From: Ilumatobacteraceae bacterium
GTDB lineage: Bacteria; Actinomycetota; Acidimicrobiia; Acidimicrobiales; Ilumatobacteraceae
Direction: 5' to 3'
Length of the DNA: 42,463 bases
Assembly (NCBI GenBank): GCA_009694565.1
Contig: SHUR01000004.1
Location: 1 to 42,463 of the forward strand
This document shows, piece after piece, positions 17,415 to 26,935 of the stretch (within the stretch, counting starts at the first letter, position 1; each line of letters begins with the position of its first letter). Below the pieces are notes generated by a model. It was not told the origin of the DNA, did not search any database, and saw only the letters and a program-made list of their open reading frames with translations. The translations under genes were made by a program, and so were the position numbers.

Positions 17415-18119
17415 ATGTCCTACGACGCCGAAGCTCTTCTGGCGCTCAGCACTGCCCCCATTGATGTAGAAGGCAGAATGCCCAACAGTTCAAACGCCAC
17501 GTTTTTGGTACAGGTGGGCGACCCAGACGCTGGCATTAAAGGTATTTACAAGCCGCTACGTGGCGAGCGCCCACTGTGGGACTTTCCCTCTGGCCTTTAC
17601 AAACGCGAAGTTGCTGCGTATCTGCTGAGTGAATCTCTCGGATACCACCTGGTGCCACCCACTGTGTTGCGCGATGGCCCGCTCGGCGAAGGGTCACTGC
17701 AACTGTTTATCGATTACGACCCTGCAGAGCATTACTTCATTATTTATGAACAGCGTCCCGACCTTCACGAACGCCTCAAGGCAATGGCCGTGTTTGATGT
17801 GGTGATGAATAACACCGACCGCAAAGGTGGGCATGTTCTTGTAGATAAAGACGGTGCGATTTGGGGCATTGATCACGGAGTGTGTTTCAGTGACGATTTT
17901 AAACTGCGAACAGTCATCTGGGACTTTGCAGGTCAGACCATTGCCGACACATTTTTGGCGCCACTGGAATCCCTTGTGCAATCAGTACCGATTGCGATAG
18001 CAGCCCTGCTGTCCGACAATGAGATCGAAGCGATGCTTGAACGCACGGAATGGCTGCTGGAAAATCGAGTGTTCCCGACCCCTGAGAGCAGATACCAGTA
18101 CCCCTGGCCCTTGTTGTAG
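17415..18119 (+). CDS. SCO1664-family protein, putative PI3/4K- or HipA-like kinase fold
   Basis: Start MSYDAEALLAL at 17415, 1 nt after the DUF3090 stop; GIYKPLRGERPLWDFPSGLYKREVAAYLLSE, DVVMNNTDRKGGHVLVDKDGAIWGIDHGVCF. Confidence 0.85.
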   Translation: MSYDAEALLALSTAPIDVEGRMPNSSNATFLVQVGDPDAGIKGIYKPLRGERPLWDFPSGLYKREVAAYLLSESLGYHLVPPTVLRDGPLGEGSLQLFIDYDPAEHYFIIYEQRPDLHERLKAMAVFDVVMNNTDRKGGHVLVDKDGAIWGIDHGVCFSDDFKLRTVIWDFAGQTIADTFLAPLESLVQSVPIAIAALLSDNEIEAMLERTEWLLENRVFPTPESRYQYPWPLL

Positions 18120-18185
18120 GGCAATCGCTCCGCTTCGCGAAAAACAGCATGATTCCAGCTCGGAGAAGTAGGTAAGAATGCCCAT

Positions 18186-19160
18186 ATGGCAGAAGACCTC
18201 GAATCACTGATTCGTCGAGCAGACCTCGATGAACTCGTACGGTTTGTTGATTCCACATGCCATGCACGTGATTGGGAACAACTGGTGCGTATTCGTAACG
18301 AAGCGCGCAGTGCAGTGTCAACCGGCAGACAACTGTGGCCCATTGCGACGCTTGCTAATTACCGTCTTGCATTGTGGGCGCCAGCGCAAGATGCAGTGCG
18401 TGCGCTTGATGACACAGCTCGCACATTCATGCCAGGGCCAGTCAGTGAAATCATTTCTGTTCATCACACATGGGATGAACTTGAAGAGCATCTTGCACCG
18501 GGGCACGACAGATCATTGATTGCACACGAGCGTGCAATGCGCGGCGACAGGATTTCAATTGACGAACCCACTGCACTTGATGTGCCGATGCAGGTACAAA
18601 ATTGGGAACCGCCGTACGTGATGGCCAACTACACGGATGACGGCGTTGATTTTCCGGCACCAGACCTTCCCACCTGTCGCGACTCACTTGAAACATCCGA
18701 TGCAGACCCAGTCGATGACCCTGATTCCATCTATGCATTTCGTCGTTTAGTGGAACCATGGACAGCTCACTCAAATGGCGACGCAGATGCCTGCGTTGTT
18801 GAAGGTGGTGTACCAGAGGCTCTGGGCGCTCTCGGTCTATCTCACGCCCGTACAGCGTCCCTCAGCCCGTATGAAGCCCTGTCTTGGCTGGCGTGGACTG
18901 CAGCAAGTGGAGGCGCACACGGAAAGCGTCGTGGTGCAGCAACTGGTCGCGGCGAAGCATGGTGGTTTCTCGCAACATTTGTCGGATTAGCAGATGACTG
19001 GCCATGTGACCCAGACGAATTGGGAGACATTATGAACTCACTTGAATTCACTTCTTTTACCTATGACAAAGCCCCCACTGGTGGGTGGGGGCTTCATCTA
19101 GTAATTGAAGACCCCGAAGAGGGTCTTGCGATTGCGCTGCGCGCAACCGACGTTGAATAG
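18186..19160 (+). CDS. Conserved-looking hypothetical protein (possibly DUF6183-like)
   Basis: 324-aa ORF following the triad on the same strand; family assignment only a resemblance. Confidence 0.6.
   Translation: MAEDLESLIRRADLDELVRFVDSTCHARDWEQLVRIRNEARSAVSTGRQLWPIATLANYRLALWAPAQDAVRALDDTARTFMPGPVSEIISVHHTWDELEEHLAPGHDRSLIAHERAMRGDRISIDEPTALDVPMQVQNWEPPYVMANYTDDGVDFPAPDLPTCRDSLETSDADPVDDPDSIYAFRRLVEPWTAHSNGDADACVVEGGVPEALGALGLSHARTASLSPYEALSWLAWTAASGGAHGKRRGAATGRGEAWWFLATFVGLADDWPCDPDELGDIMNSLEFTSFTYDKAPTGGWGLHLVIEDPEEGLAIALRATDVE
19069..19094 (-). terminator. Putative intrinsic terminator for etfBA embedded in the 3' end of the convergent gene
   Basis: Perfect 10-bp stem AAGCCCCCAC-TGGTGG-GTGGGGGCTT; on the minus strand it lies about 67 nt past the etfA stop and is followed by TTTGT. 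Confidence 0.55.
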
Positions 19161-20123
19161 TTAGCCGCGGGCCTTGAGGGCTTCGATGAGTTTTGGAAGA
19201 ACCTTGTGCACATCGCCAACAATTCCGAGGTCTGCAACACCGAAAATTGGTGCTTCTTTGTCTTTGTTGATTGCGATGATGTTCTTTGAACCCTTCATAC
19301 CCACCATGTGCTGTGTTGCACCAGAGATGCCTGCAGCAAGGTAGATAGTTGGCTTCACAACTTTTCCAGTCTGACCAACTTGGTATGAGTACGGAACCCA
19401 ACCAGCGTCAACGATTGCGCGCGATGCGCCAGGTGCGCCCTTCAGCAACTTGGCAAGGTCTTCGATGAGTGCATAGTTAGCTGCTTCACCAAGTCCACGG
19501 CCGCCTGAGACAACGATGTCTGCTTCGTCAAGTTTTGGACCAGTTGTTTCTTCAACATGAACTGCTATCACTTGAGCACTACCTGCTGCACCAAGATCTG
19601 GAACAGAAACTGCCGTTACAGCAGCGGCTGGGCCCCCTGCTGACTCAGCAACGAATGACTTCGGGCGAAATGCTGCAAGGAATGGCCCGGCACCGGTGAA
19701 TGTTGTTGCGACAAGTGTGTTGCCACCAAAGATTGGGGTAACAACGGTGACACCGTCGCCGCCATCAGTGATGTCAACGTTGTTCGTGATGACTGTCTTG
19801 TCAAGCTTGACCGACAAACGTGACATGACATCGCGTCCTTCGTAGTTCTGAGGGAACATGATGAGGTCAGGGGTGTCACCACCATCAATAACACTCTTTA
19901 AAGCTGCGGCAATTGCCACGCCAGGAAGAGACGCGCCATGGTTAACTGCGTACACCTTTGTTGCACCGAATTCACCGAGTACAGCAGCTGACGCACCGTC
20001 GCCTCCGATGATTGCGGTGACGTTTGATGAAAGTGAACGCGCCTTGGTGAGAAGTTCGAGTGTGCTTGACGTTGGTGCGCCATTGGCGACCTGTGCGAAA
20101 ACCCAGATGTTGTTGAGTGTCAT
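19161..20123 (-). CDS. etfA: Electron transfer flavoprotein alpha subunit
   Basis: [91 protein letters not shown]. Confidence 0.96.
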   Translation of the reverse strand: MTLNNIWVFAQVANGAPTSSTLELLTKARSLSSNVTAIIGGDGASAAVLGEFGATKVYAVNHGASLPGVAIAAALKSVIDGGDTPDLIMFPQNYEGRDVMSRLSVKLDKTVITNNVDITDGGDGVTVVTPIFGGNTLVATTFTGAGPFLAAFRPKSFVAESAGGPAAAVTAVSVPDLGAAGSAQVIAVHVEETTGPKLDEADIVVSGGRGLGEAANYALIEDLAKLLKGAPGASRAIVDAGWVPYSYQVGQTGKVVKPTIYLAAGISGATQHMVGMKGSKNIIAINKDKEAPIFGVADLGIVGDVHKVLPKLIEALKARG

Positions 20124-20150
20124 AATTTTTTTCCTCTTCGTAACGTCGAC

Positions 20151-20927
20151 TTAGATGACCTTCAGGTTCTCAAGGAACCCGACAATCTTGGTGAATGTTT
20201 CGCCATCGTCTTCGATGATCTCTCCGGCCTGACGAGCTTCAGCTTGCGTGATGCTGCTGATCTTTTGACCAGCACCAGCCCAGCCGACTGGCGTGATGCC
20301 AAGATCAGATGCGGTGACTTCTTCGACTGGCTTTGACTTTGCAGCCATGATGCCTTTGAACGATGGGTAGCGAGGCTCAACGACACCAGCGGTAACGCTA
20401 ATGAGTGCTGGCAATGCGCATGTCACTTCGTCGTAACCATTTTCGGTTTGACGATTAACTTTCAATACGCCGCCTTCAACAGACACTTTCTTTGCGAACG
20501 TGACTGAAGGAAGACCAAGAAGTTCTGCAATTTGTTCTGGCACTGTTCCGGTGTAACCGTCTGATGATTCAGTTGCACCGATGATGAGGTCTGCTCCACC
20601 GAGACGAGTAATTGCTGCTGCAAGAATTTTTGCAGTGGTGAGCGCGTCGGAACCTTGCAATGCAGAGTCAGACACGAGCACACCTCTCGCTGCTCCCATA
20701 GCAAGTGCTGTGCGCAAACCAGAGGTCTCACCATTTGGTGCCATGGACACGAGGCTTACTTCGCCACCGCCTGCCTTGTCGACCAACTGAAGAGCCATCT
20801 CAACGCCATAAGCGTCTGAGTCGTCAAGGATGAGCTTGCCATCTCGCTTCAGGGTGTTGGTGGCCCCGTCAAGCGCACCAGGCGCTGCTGGGTCGGGAAT
20901 CTGCTTCACGCATACGATCACATTCAT
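20151..20927 (-). CDS. etfB: Electron transfer flavoprotein beta subunit
   Basis: MNVIVCVKQIPDPAAP...DSDAYGVEMALQLVDK...GATESSDGYTGTVPEQIAELLGLP. Confidence 0.95.
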   Translation of the reverse strand: MNVIVCVKQIPDPAAPGALDGATNTLKRDGKLILDDSDAYGVEMALQLVDKAGGGEVSLVSMAPNGETSGLRTALAMGAARGVLVSDSALQGSDALTTAKILAAAITRLGGADLIIGATESSDGYTGTVPEQIAELLGLPSVTFAKKVSVEGGVLKVNRQTENGYDEVTCALPALISVTAGVVEPRYPSFKGIMAAKSKPVEEVTASDLGITPVGWAGAGQKISSITQAEARQAGEIIEDDGETFTKIVGFLENLKVI

Positions 20928-21032
20928 GTCTCCCATTGTTACCGAGAGGTAGCCCTTTTACCCAACCCATGTGCCCTGCAAACCTTCCTTTGGGCGTGAC
21001 CCTCGTCGCATGCACTGATACCGTAAAAGTCC

Positions 21033-21950
21033 TTGCGCATCCTCCTCATCGTCAATTCCTTTGCATCATCAGTAACGGCCCGCAATACCGTCGCGGTCCA
21101 CGAACGCCTGTCACAGCACCACGACGTACAGGTGGTGGAAACCAATCGGCGTGGTCATGCCACCCGGTTTGCTGAAGACGCAGCCCGCCGGGGGATCGAT
21201 GTGGTCGTGGCATTCGGCGGCGACGGCACATTGAATGAAGTGGCGACTGGCGTTGCAACTACCGAGACCGCCCTCGCGGTCTTGCCAGGAGGGTCCACCA
21301 ATGTGTTCGCCCGCACCCTTGGCATGCCGAACGATGCACTCGAAGCAGTAGATCTGATCATCGAGGCACTTGGCCGCAATGACATCACGGATGTTGGCCT
21401 TGGTCGAGCGAACGGTCGATTCTTTACCTTCCACACGGGCATCGGATACGACGCCGCTGTCGTGCGACGCGTGGAACAACGCGCAGGCCTCAAGCGTTAC
21501 GCAGGTAACCCACTCTTCATTGCTGCAGCATTGCGCACATGGGGTCTTGACTACGACAAGAAGCGTCCACACTTTTCACTTGATTTCGGCGATGGCGAAA
21601 CTGTCGACAACGGATATTTCTCCATCATCATGAACACGAATCCATACACGTATCTCGGCAATAGACCGTTTGACATCGTGCCATCGACAACTTTATCCAC
21701 CGGATTATCAGTAGTCACGTTTACTTCTCTGAAGACAACGCACATGCTGCGCACTTTGGCTTCTGCGCTACAAGGTGGTGGCGTTAAGAACTTCCCATGG
21801 CTTGATATCCGCACCAACGTAAAGCATGTGGTGGCAAGCGATTCACGCGCGTTCCCGTATCAACTTGATGGCGACTACTTGGGCGAAATTCAAAAAGTTG
21901 AGTTCGAGTTCGTGCCCAATGCGGTGCGACTCGTGCGTTCACATCCGTAG
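21033..21950 (+). CDS. Diacylglycerol/lipid kinase family protein (YegS/DagK-like)
   Basis: MRILLIVNSFASS...VVVAFGGDGTLNEVATGV...LAVLPGGSTNVFARTLGMP; TTG start. Confidence 0.92.
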   Translation: MRILLIVNSFASSVTARNTVAVHERLSQHHDVQVVETNRRGHATRFAEDAARRGIDVVVAFGGDGTLNEVATGVATTETALAVLPGGSTNVFARTLGMPNDALEAVDLIIEALGRNDITDVGLGRANGRFFTFHTGIGYDAAVVRRVEQRAGLKRYAGNPLFIAAALRTWGLDYDKKRPHFSLDFGDGETVDNGYFSIIMNTNPYTYLGNRPFDIVPSTTLSTGLSVVTFTSLKTTHMLRTLASALQGGGVKNFPWLDIRTNVKHVVASDSRAFPYQLDGDYLGEIQKVEFEFVPNAVRLVRSHP

Positions 21951-21952
21951 GG

Positions 21953-22660
21953 CTATCGCGCGTCACGCACCTGAATGGCCACGTCTGGCACGTTCGTGCA
22001 GATGCCATCGATTCCCCACCCAATCACTTCTGCCATGCGGGCCGGGTCGTCAATAGTCCACGAGTTCACCTGCAGACCGTGGGAATGAAACACTTCGATA
22101 CATCGTTGGTTCAAAAACTTCGTATACGGGTGCAGTGCGGTATGGCCGAACCCTGCCAAGTCTCGTGCGACGCGTTCAAGGTCTTCATCGTGCACAACAT
22201 TGGTCAGCCACGCCGTGCGCACTTCGGGGCGCAATGTGCGCATTGCATCAACAGTTGGTCTGTTGAATGCAGAAATTAACCAGCGGTGGTCTTCTCCACG
22301 TTCAGCCAAATGATTTGCGATCGTTGCCGCCAAAGAATCACTCGGGTCGAAGTCAGCATCAACCGGGTGATTTTTAATTTCGATATTGACCCACATGCCA
22401 TCACATGCATCGAGTGCTGCGGGAAGAAGTGGCACATCATCGGGGAGTTCCACCGCTGTTATTTCGCAGATCAACCGGCCATCTGGCAATACTGCATCAT
22501 GATGGACGGCCATTGCGCCATCGCTAGTGCGACGAACATCAAGTTCCACCGCATTTGCCCCCATTGTGCCGGCACGACGAAAAGCCGCAAGGGTGTTTTC
22601 CCGTTCCGCCCGTGAGGCGCCCCTATGGGCTATTACCTGAATCTGTGTCATATTGCTCAC
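21953..22660 (-). CDS. Glycerophosphodiester phosphodiesterase family protein
   Basis: VIAHRGASRAERENTLAAFRRAGTMGANAVELDVRRTSDGAMAVHHDAVL. Confidence 0.93.
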   Translation of the reverse strand: MSNMTQIQVIAHRGASRAERENTLAAFRRAGTMGANAVELDVRRTSDGAMAVHHDAVLPDGRLICEITAVELPDDVPLLPAALDACDGMWVNIEIKNHPVDADFDPSDSLAATIANHLAERGEDHRWLISAFNRPTVDAMRTLRPEVRTAWLTNVVHDEDLERVARDLAGFGHTALHPYTKFLNQRCIEVFHSHGLQVNSWTIDDPARMAEVIGWGIDGICTNVPDVAIQVRDAR

Positions 22661-22820
22661 GCCTTTGGTGGTTTATATTTGCACTCTCAAAATACAACCA
22701 GAGAACTTTGCTTTCTGCATTGTCACTTGGCATCTTGGCTCGTAGCGTTCACTCTCGGTAGTTCTCTACTAGCCCGTTTTGCGCTTTTGCGCCTTAGTCC
22801 CCAAACAAAGGAAGTCCGAC

Positions 22821-23120
22821 GTGTCGATCCTCGCGTCATCTCTCGCTCTTGGAAGTGCCGATTACACATGGCGCGATCAGGCCACTTGTCGAGATACAGA
22901 TCCCGAACTGTTCTTTCCCATCGGAACTACAGGTCAAGCGTTGTTGCAAATTGCCAAAGCCAAATCAGTCTGTTGCCAATGCCCTGTCACTGTTGAATGT
23001 CTTGAGTTTGCTCTTGAAACAAATCAAGACACCGGCATTTGGGGAGGCAACTCAGAAGACGAGCGCCGACACATGCGTCGCACTGCCGCTCTGCAAGCTC
23101 GCAATCAACGCGCGCTGTAA
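22821..23120 (+). CDS. WhiB-family transcriptional regulator
   Basis: WRDQATCRDTDPELFFP...CCQCPVTVECLEFALETNQDTGIWGGNSEDERR; four Cys and GIWGG; GTG 22821 with AAAGGAAG upstream. Confidence 0.95.
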   Translation: MSILASSLALGSADYTWRDQATCRDTDPELFFPIGTTGQALLQIAKAKSVCCQCPVTVECLEFALETNQDTGIWGGNSEDERRHMRRTAALQARNQRAL

Positions 23121-23121
23121 A

Positions 23122-24636
23122 TCAATCGCTCTGTAAGGGCACCCGCAACAAAATCACTGTTCCGGTATTTCCGTCACGTGGAACAAACTCAACCTCTGCC
23201 AACTCTTCGGCATGTGCAGGTCGCATTTCAATTGTTCCCGCTAATTCTGTGGTGACCAACGTTCGCACGATGGACAAGCCAAGACCTTTGGCGTCTGCCA
23301 ATTTGAAATCTGCAGGAATACCACGACCGTCATCAATCACCGAGATCAGCAATTCAGATTCTTCCACCTGAAGACGCACGGCGACATTGCCACCGCCACT
23401 GCCATCGCCTTCGGGGAATCCGTGATCAACAGCGTTCTGTAGCAACTCTGTAAGTACTACCGACAACGGCGTCACGACCGTGGCAGCAAGTCGTCCGCCA
23501 TCACCAATAACCATGAATCGCATCGGCCGTTCAGGCGACTGCAAACTCTCTTCCACAAGACGCAACAGTGGTCGCACAATTTCAACAAAGGCCACATCGT
23601 CACCCGGTTCACGAGACAATGTTTCATGTACCAATGCGATAGTGCGAATGCGTCGTACTGATTCGGCAACTGCTGCCTTTGCTTCAGGAGACTCAAGTCG
23701 ACGCGCCTGCAAACGGAGCAACGACGAAATAGTTTGCAAGTTATTCTTTACTCGATGGTGAATCTCACGAATCGTTGCATCTTTTGACAACAACAATCTG
23801 TCACGCCGTCGCAATTCGCTGACATCACGCAACAACATCACCGCACCCGTAACAACAGACTCTCCGTCCACATCATCCACAATCGGAATGCACCGAGTTA
23901 GCAGTGTTACCTCGGATGTTTGCTCGAACTCTTCAACAACGGGTTCACGGCGCTCAAATGCCTGGCGAACTGAAGAATCAATAACACCAAGTTCTGACAA
24001 TGTCTGGCCTACGGCATTGGCACTAATACCCACGCGATGCAAAGCAGAGGTGGCGTTCGGAGACGCATACCGAACACGCGCATCAGCATCAAGAACAATC
24101 GCGCCGTCACCCACGCGAGGCGCAACGCTTGAGTCAGCCACTCTGCCCACGAATGGGAATGCTCCGCGCACAATCATCTCTGCGAATCGGTCAAAGATCT
24201 CTAGGTAGGTGCGCTCAAGTTCGCCTGGCTGGCGACCTGTGTGTTGCGACCATTCGCGAGTCAGTACTGCAATCACTTCACCTTCAAACTGGACTGGAAT
24301 TGCCATCATCCGACAATCTTCAACAACGCCCTGAATGAAGATTTCACCTTCGCACGGCACGCCACTCTTCGTGGCGGCAGCAAGGAGTGGACGTTCAACG
24401 CTTGAGGTCTGTGATCCCACCCAGTCGGCCAGATACAGGGTCTGGCCAGTCGCTGCGCGCACCTGAGCTAGGACAAGCCAGTTATCGCCCTCAACGGGCA
24501 CATACATCAGCAGGTCGGCAAAGCACACATCTGCGAGCATTCCCCACTCGCTTGCCAAGTTGACGAGGTGACCAATCTGTTCTTTCGACAGGTCAGTGTG
24601 CTGACGCGCTAGTTCACCAATGGTTGTCATAGGCAT
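23122..24636 (-). CDS. PdtaS-like sensor histidine kinase (GAF-like, PAS, HisKA_2, HATPase)
   Basis: IREIHHRVKNNLQTISSLLRLQARR HisKA_2 motif; LLQNAVDHGFPEG and DDGRGIP ATPase motifs. Confidence 0.9.
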   Translation of the reverse strand: MPMTTIGELARQHTDLSKEQIGHLVNLASEWGMLADVCFADLLMYVPVEGDNWLVLAQVRAATGQTLYLADWVGSQTSSVERPLLAAATKSGVPCEGEIFIQGVVEDCRMMAIPVQFEGEVIAVLTREWSQHTGRQPGELERTYLEIFDRFAEMIVRGAFPFVGRVADSSVAPRVGDGAIVLDADARVRYASPNATSALHRVGISANAVGQTLSELGVIDSSVRQAFERREPVVEEFEQTSEVTLLTRCIPIVDDVDGESVVTGAVMLLRDVSELRRRDRLLLSKDATIREIHHRVKNNLQTISSLLRLQARRLESPEAKAAVAESVRRIRTIALVHETLSREPGDDVAFVEIVRPLLRLVEESLQSPERPMRFMVIGDGGRLAATVVTPLSVVLTELLQNAVDHGFPEGDGSGGGNVAVRLQVEESELLISVIDDGRGIPADFKLADAKGLGLSIVRTLVTTELAGTIEMRPAHAEELAEVEFVPRDGNTGTVILLRVPLQSD

Positions 24637-24687
24637 TCCCTTCCGGGTGCCAGTCTTGCCTACCGGCTCAGGCTGGTGGTGACTTTC

Positions 24688-24924
24688 TCAGTCGCCGAAG
24701 CCAATGCGACGTTCTGCATCGGTTGATCCGATTTCAACGTAGGCAATTTTTGCAGACGGAATTGCAATGTCCTTGCCCTTTTTGTCGGTAATCCACAATG
24801 TGGTCGATTCGCCCTTCAAAGCAGCATCGACAGATTTCTTCAATGCCTCGCGAGCCTTTACGTCGTCTTCCAGTTCAATGGCGACCTCACGGGGGGCTTG
24901 TGTGATTCCGATGCGAATATCCAC
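24688..24924 (-). CDS. DUF3107 family protein
   Basis: MDIRIGITQAPREVAIEL...ITDKKGKDIAIPSAKIAYVEIGSTDAERRIGFG. Confidence 0.85.
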   Translation of the reverse strand: MDIRIGITQAPREVAIELEDDVKAREALKKSVDAALKGESTTLWITDKKGKDIAIPSAKIAYVEIGSTDAERRIGFGD

Positions 24925-24999
24925 GGTGTTGTCCTGCTTCTACTTTTGGTGATTATCTAGTTGTCGTATCGCGGGCGACCGGCGCCTTCACGGTACAGG

Positions 25000-26142
25000 T
25001 CAGACCATCTTCAAGCCTGCGCTGAAAATTTTCTTTGGCTTCATCGCCACAATTTGGGCCGCTAATGCATGAAAAGCAGCCCCGGCCTCTGACTCGGGAG
25101 CGATGGCGGCGATGGGATGACCATCGTCTCCCCCTTCGCGCAACTGCGTGACAAGCGGAATTTGGACCAAAAGTGGCACCTCAAGTTCAGCAGCAAGTTC
25201 TGCGCCTCCACCAGAACCAAATAGTTCGTAGCGCTTGCCATCATCACCGGTGAACCACGACATGTTCTCAATAACTCCTCGAACAGTGAGATTGACTTTC
25301 TTTGCCATCGCTGCAGACAAGCGTGCAACTTTCTGCGCAGCTTCTTGAGGCGTTGTCACAACAAACACTTCACCGCGCGGCAGGTACTGGCTAAGACTCA
25401 ACGCAATGTCTCCTGTGCCTGGCGGCATGTCAATCAACAAGTAATCAGGTTCATCCCAGAACACGTCAGTCAGAAATTGTTCAAGCGCTTTGTGCAGCAT
25501 TGGCCCGCGCCAAATAACTGCTTCACCTTTTGGAACGAAATATCCAATAGAAATGCATCGAACTCCGTAATTCTCTGGAGGCAACAACATGCCATCAATG
25601 ACAACAGGGTCGCGTTCAGCACCAAGCATGCGCGGAATGGAATAGCCATAGATGTCTGCATCGACGATTCCGACAGTGTGTCCGCTTGCGGCTAGGGCAA
25701 CAGCAAGGTTGGTCGTAACACTGCTTTTTCCTACGCCACCCTTGCCGGAAGAAATCAACAACACACGCGTAGTGGAATCTTTTGCTGCGAACGGCACTGC
25801 TCGGCCTTCTGCATGTCCATGAGCAGGGCCACTACCAGCAGTCGCGCCTGGCGTGCCATTCAGCATGGTGCGCACTTTCTGTCGTTGCTCATCGGTCATG
25901 ACGCCAAAGTTGATGCTGACGCCCGCGCCATTAACAAGTGGGGTTAATGCATTCGTCACGAGGTTCGTGATTTCGTTACGCATGGGGCACCCAGCAATGG
26001 TCAAAGTGATCGTCAGAGACACGCCTTGGCTAGACACCGCAATGTCGTGCACCATGTCAAGGTCAACGATTGAGCGGTGTAGTTCGGGGTCTTCGACGGG
26101 CCGAAGGGCCTCGATAACTTGTTCAATTGTTGCTGTGGGCAT
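25000..26142 (-). CDS. Mrp/NBP35-type Fe-S cluster carrier ATPase
   Basis: ISSGKGGVGKSSVTTNLAVALA, DADIYGYSIPRML, DYLLIDMPPGTGDIALSLSQ; N-terminal MIP18-like domain; start MPTATIEQ at 26142. Confidence 0.94.
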   Translation of the reverse strand: MPTATIEQVIEALRPVEDPELHRSIVDLDMVHDIAVSSQGVSLTITLTIAGCPMRNEITNLVTNALTPLVNGAGVSINFGVMTDEQRQKVRTMLNGTPGATAGSGPAHGHAEGRAVPFAAKDSTTRVLLISSGKGGVGKSSVTTNLAVALAASGHTVGIVDADIYGYSIPRMLGAERDPVVIDGMLLPPENYGVRCISIGYFVPKGEAVIWRGPMLHKALEQFLTDVFWDEPDYLLIDMPPGTGDIALSLSQYLPRGEVFVVTTPQEAAQKVARLSAAMAKKVNLTVRGVIENMSWFTGDDGKRYELFGSGGGAELAAELEVPLLVQIPLVTQLREGGDDGHPIAAIAPESEAGAAFHALAAQIVAMKPKKIFSAGLKMV

Positions 26143-26196
26143 GGGGACTCCGATGAATGGGGGATTTTGCACTACGACCATAGGTACAATACCTGC

Positions 26197-26928
26197 GTGT
26201 CCGACATGACCACCACCCACGTCATGACTCCGAAGGCTTTTACTGCCACGGTGTCTGCCATGACATCAGCTTTTGGCGACCCTACAAGGCGCGCCATATA
26301 CCTGTTTGCTCGTGAAGAGGGTGACGGAGTCACAGCATCACAGGTCTCTGACAAATTTGAATTGCACGCAAACGTTGCCCGCCACCATCTCGACAAACTT
26401 GCCGCCGGCGGCTATTTAGAAGTCACAATCGAACGAGCAAAGGGCCAAGGCGTTGGTCGCCCGTCAAAGCACTATCGCGTTGCATCGAAAGACAGTGAAT
26501 TTGAATTCTCTGTTCGCACCGATGATCTTGTTCTCACGCTTCTCGGTAAGACACTTGCAGCATTGCCACCTGACATGGCTCATACCATTGCCGAACAAGT
26601 GGGTCGTGATTACGGCAAGGCCATGGCAACTGGTCTTACTGGTCATGACGCAGCAGTAGGTCACCGTTCTTTGCGCTCTGCAATTCAAGCAGTTGCTGAT
26701 GCTCTCACTGCCCACGGATTCGCAGCACACACAGATGACAAGCACGACAAGTTGCGCATCGTCACTAGTCACTGCCCATTCGGCGATGTGGCGATTGAGC
26801 ACCCAGTTATTTGTGCAGTTGAACGTGGAATGGTGAAGGGAATGCTCGGCGCCATTTACGGTGATACCGACCCAGAGACGATCGACTCAATTCCTGCAGG
26901 CGACACTCTCTGCATCACTACCGTTTAA
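26197..26928 (+). CDS. SufR/ArsR-like helix-turn-helix regulator with C-terminal Cys-containing domain
   Basis: FGDPTRRAIYLFAREEGDGVTASQVSDKFELHANVARHHLDKLAAGGYLEV; C-term VTSHCPFGDVAIEHPVICAVERGMVKGML. Start GTG 26197 or ATG 26206. Confidence 0.85.
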   Translation: MSDMTTTHVMTPKAFTATVSAMTSAFGDPTRRAIYLFAREEGDGVTASQVSDKFELHANVARHHLDKLAAGGYLEVTIERAKGQGVGRPSKHYRVASKDSEFEFSVRTDDLVLTLLGKTLAALPPDMAHTIAEQVGRDYGKAMATGLTGHDAAVGHRSLRSAIQAVADALTAHGFAAHTDDKHDKLRIVTSHCPFGDVAIEHPVICAVERGMVKGMLGAIYGDTDPETIDSIPAGDTLCITTV

Positions 26929-26935
26929 TAGCGAG

